From assembly GCA_047627515.1 (NCBI GenBank), contig JBLHTU010000179.1, forward strand, positions 1-6,493: 6,493 bases of DNA, read 5' to 3'. The translations under genes were made by a program, and so were the position numbers. This document shows positions 5,387 through 6,493 of this stretch, one piece after another. The first letter of the stretch is position 1; each line of letters opens with the position of its first letter. Origin of the DNA: JAYPLE01 sp047627515 (GTDB lineage: Bacteria > Bacteroidota > Bacteroidia > Cytophagales > Cyclobacteriaceae). The notes under the pieces were generated by a model. That model did no database searches. It was given only the letters and a program-made list of their open reading frames with translations, and had not been told where the DNA came from.

Positions 5387-6493
5387 ATGAATTATCTCTC
5401 GGTAGAAAATCTGACAAAAAGTTATAGTGAAAAGCAGCTTTTTGAAGGCATAAGTTTTGGGTTAGATCAAGGGCAAAAGGCGGCCTTGGTAGGTGTGAAT
5501 GGGTGCGGAAAATCTACGCTTATGAAGATCATTGCCGGTTTGGAACAGCAGGAGACAGGTCAAGTCTCTTTCCGAAAGGATTTAACCATTTCTTTCTTAC
5601 CGCAGCGACCTAATTTTGAGCCGGATGATACTGTGCTGGAAGCTGTATTTGATTCGGATATCCAGGAGTTGTCAGTCATTCGTCAATACGAGTGGGCTTT
5701 GCTGCAGGCAGAGCAGGGGATAGAAATTACTTCGGGACCAGATCTGACAGATTTGATTGATCAGATGGATCAATTGAATGCGTGGGATTATGAAGCGCAA
5801 GTGAAGCAGATACTAGGTCAGCTGGGGATTCATGAATTGGAACAGAAAGTATCTAACCTCAGCGGGGGCCAGCGAAAACGTATTGCCCTAGCGAGGGCAT
5901 TGGTCACAAACCCAGATGTTCTTATACTTGATGAGCCGACCAACCACTTAGATCTAGAAATCATCGAGTGGCTAGAAAATTACCTAGCTACAGCTAATAT
6001 GACCTTATTGATGGTCACGCACGACAGGTACTTTTTGGACAAGGTTACCAATGAAATATTTGAGATCGATCAAGGAAAGCTGTTTCGCTATAAAGGCAAC
6101 TATCAGCATTTTTTAGAAAAAAAATCAGAGCGTGAAACGCAAGATGCCGCGACAGTATCTAAAGCAAAAAATCTTTTGCGCAAGGAGTTGGAATGGATGC
6201 GTCGACAGCCCAAGGCTAGAGGAACAAAAGCAAAATATAGAATTGAAGCTTTTCATGATACCAAGGAGGTAGCAGGTAGAAGTAATGAAGTCCAAAAGAT
6301 GGAAGTCAACCTATCTGGAGACCGTCAGGGCCGCAAAATCATGGAGTTACATCACATGAATAAGTCTTTTGGTGAGCAGAAAATACTTGGAGATTTTTCA
6401 TATGTCTTTAAGAAAAAAGATAGAATAGGCGTTGTCGGTGCCAATGGTACAGGTAAGTCTACTTTCTTGAACCTACTGACGGGGGAGATACCT
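5387..6493 (+). CDS. uup: Uup-type ABC-F ATPase, N-terminal part (runs off the window)
   Basis: The frame is open from ATG 5387 to the last base, giving 369 residues; complete members are around 620-640. It begins MNYLSVENLTKSY. The first ATPase domain has Walker A GVNGCGKST (36-44), signature LSGGQ (158-162), Walker B 'VLILDEPTNHLD' with D182 and E183, and the switch histidine H212 in 'VTHDR'. The interdomain linker 'WMRRQPKARGTKAKYRI' (near 268-284) is the Uup hallmark. The second domain starts near 322, and its Walker A GANGTGKST (351-359) is intact at the window edge. ABC-F proteins have no membrane helices and act in the cytosol, mostly on ribosomes. In E. coli, Uup also binds DNA through a C-terminal coiled coil and lowers transposon excision; that region is not in view. 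The gene lies 34 bases after the synthase gene with no terminator between them, so the two may share a transcript. An antibiotic-resistance ABC-F is less likely given the linker. Confidence 0.92.
   Translation, partial: MNYLSVENLTKSYSEKQLFEGISFGLDQGQKAALVGVNGCGKSTLMKIIAGLEQQETGQVSFRKDLTISFLPQRPNFEPDDTVLEAVFDSDIQELSVIRQYEWALLQAEQGIEITSGPDLTDLIDQMDQLNAWDYEAQVKQILGQLGIHELEQKVSNLSGGQRKRIALARALVTNPDVLILDEPTNHLDLEIIEWLENYLATANMTLLMVTHDRYFLDKVTNEIFEIDQGKLFRYKGNYQHFLEKKSERETQDAATVSKAKNLLRKELEWMRRQPKARGTKAKYRIEAFHDTKEVAGRSNEVQKMEVNLSGDRQGRKIMELHHMNKSFGEQKILGDFSYVFKKKDRIGVVGANGTGKSTFLNLLTGEIP

Noticed and set aside
1..6493. CRISPR array, tRNA/rRNA, insertion sequence, toxin-antitoxin or phage genes
   Set aside because: No spaced direct repeats, tRNA-like cloverleaf, transposase motif or phage protein was recognised on either strand.

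Overview
The window looks like a chromosomal stretch from a member of the Bacteroidota, probably of the Cytophagales/Flammeovirgaceae kind. No start codon has a convincing Shine-Dalgarno sequence. Matches to the Bacteroidota sigma-factor consensus (TAnnTTTG, once with an upstream TTTG) precede several genes. Signal peptides end in the family-typical 'GQ' or 'AQ', and the Uup-type ABC-F linker resembles Bacteroidota versions. The genus cannot be fixed from the sequence.

Layout. (1) Positions 1-1607: a promoter, a secreted S10-family serine carboxypeptidase homologue on the + strand with a complete Ser/Asp/His triad, and a strong intrinsic terminator. (2) Positions 1608-2402: no intact gene. 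It holds the decayed remains of a minus-strand gene for a secreted protein of about 165-195 residues, with two frameshifts and at least two internal stops. (3) Positions 2403-3101, minus strand: an intact polytopic membrane protein of about seven helices with conserved-looking polar residues in or near the membrane; its family is uncertain. (4) Positions 3263-3682, + strand: a RidA/YjgF-family protein made as a lipoprotein, without the arginine needed for imine deaminase activity. (5) Positions 3688-3912, minus strand: a small gene for a 46-residue single-helix membrane protein, followed by a perfect-stem terminator with a U tract on the same strand. (6) Positions 4108-5352, + strand: an intact FabF-type beta-ketoacyl-ACP synthase, preceded by a -7 box and inverted repeats. 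(7) Position 5387 to the end, + strand: the first 369 residues of a Uup-type ABC-F ATPase that runs off the window.

The genes do not form one pathway. Orientation changes four times, so most genes are probably separate transcription units. Only the synthase and the ABC-F gene (34 bp apart, same strand, no terminator between them) might be co-transcribed. I see no defence system, mobile element, CRISPR array or structural RNA gene. The most unusual items are the unlisted 46-residue membrane protein with its own terminator, the membrane-anchored RidA protein lacking its arginine, the eroding secreted-protein gene, and a 22-bp perfect palindrome inside the synthase gene.
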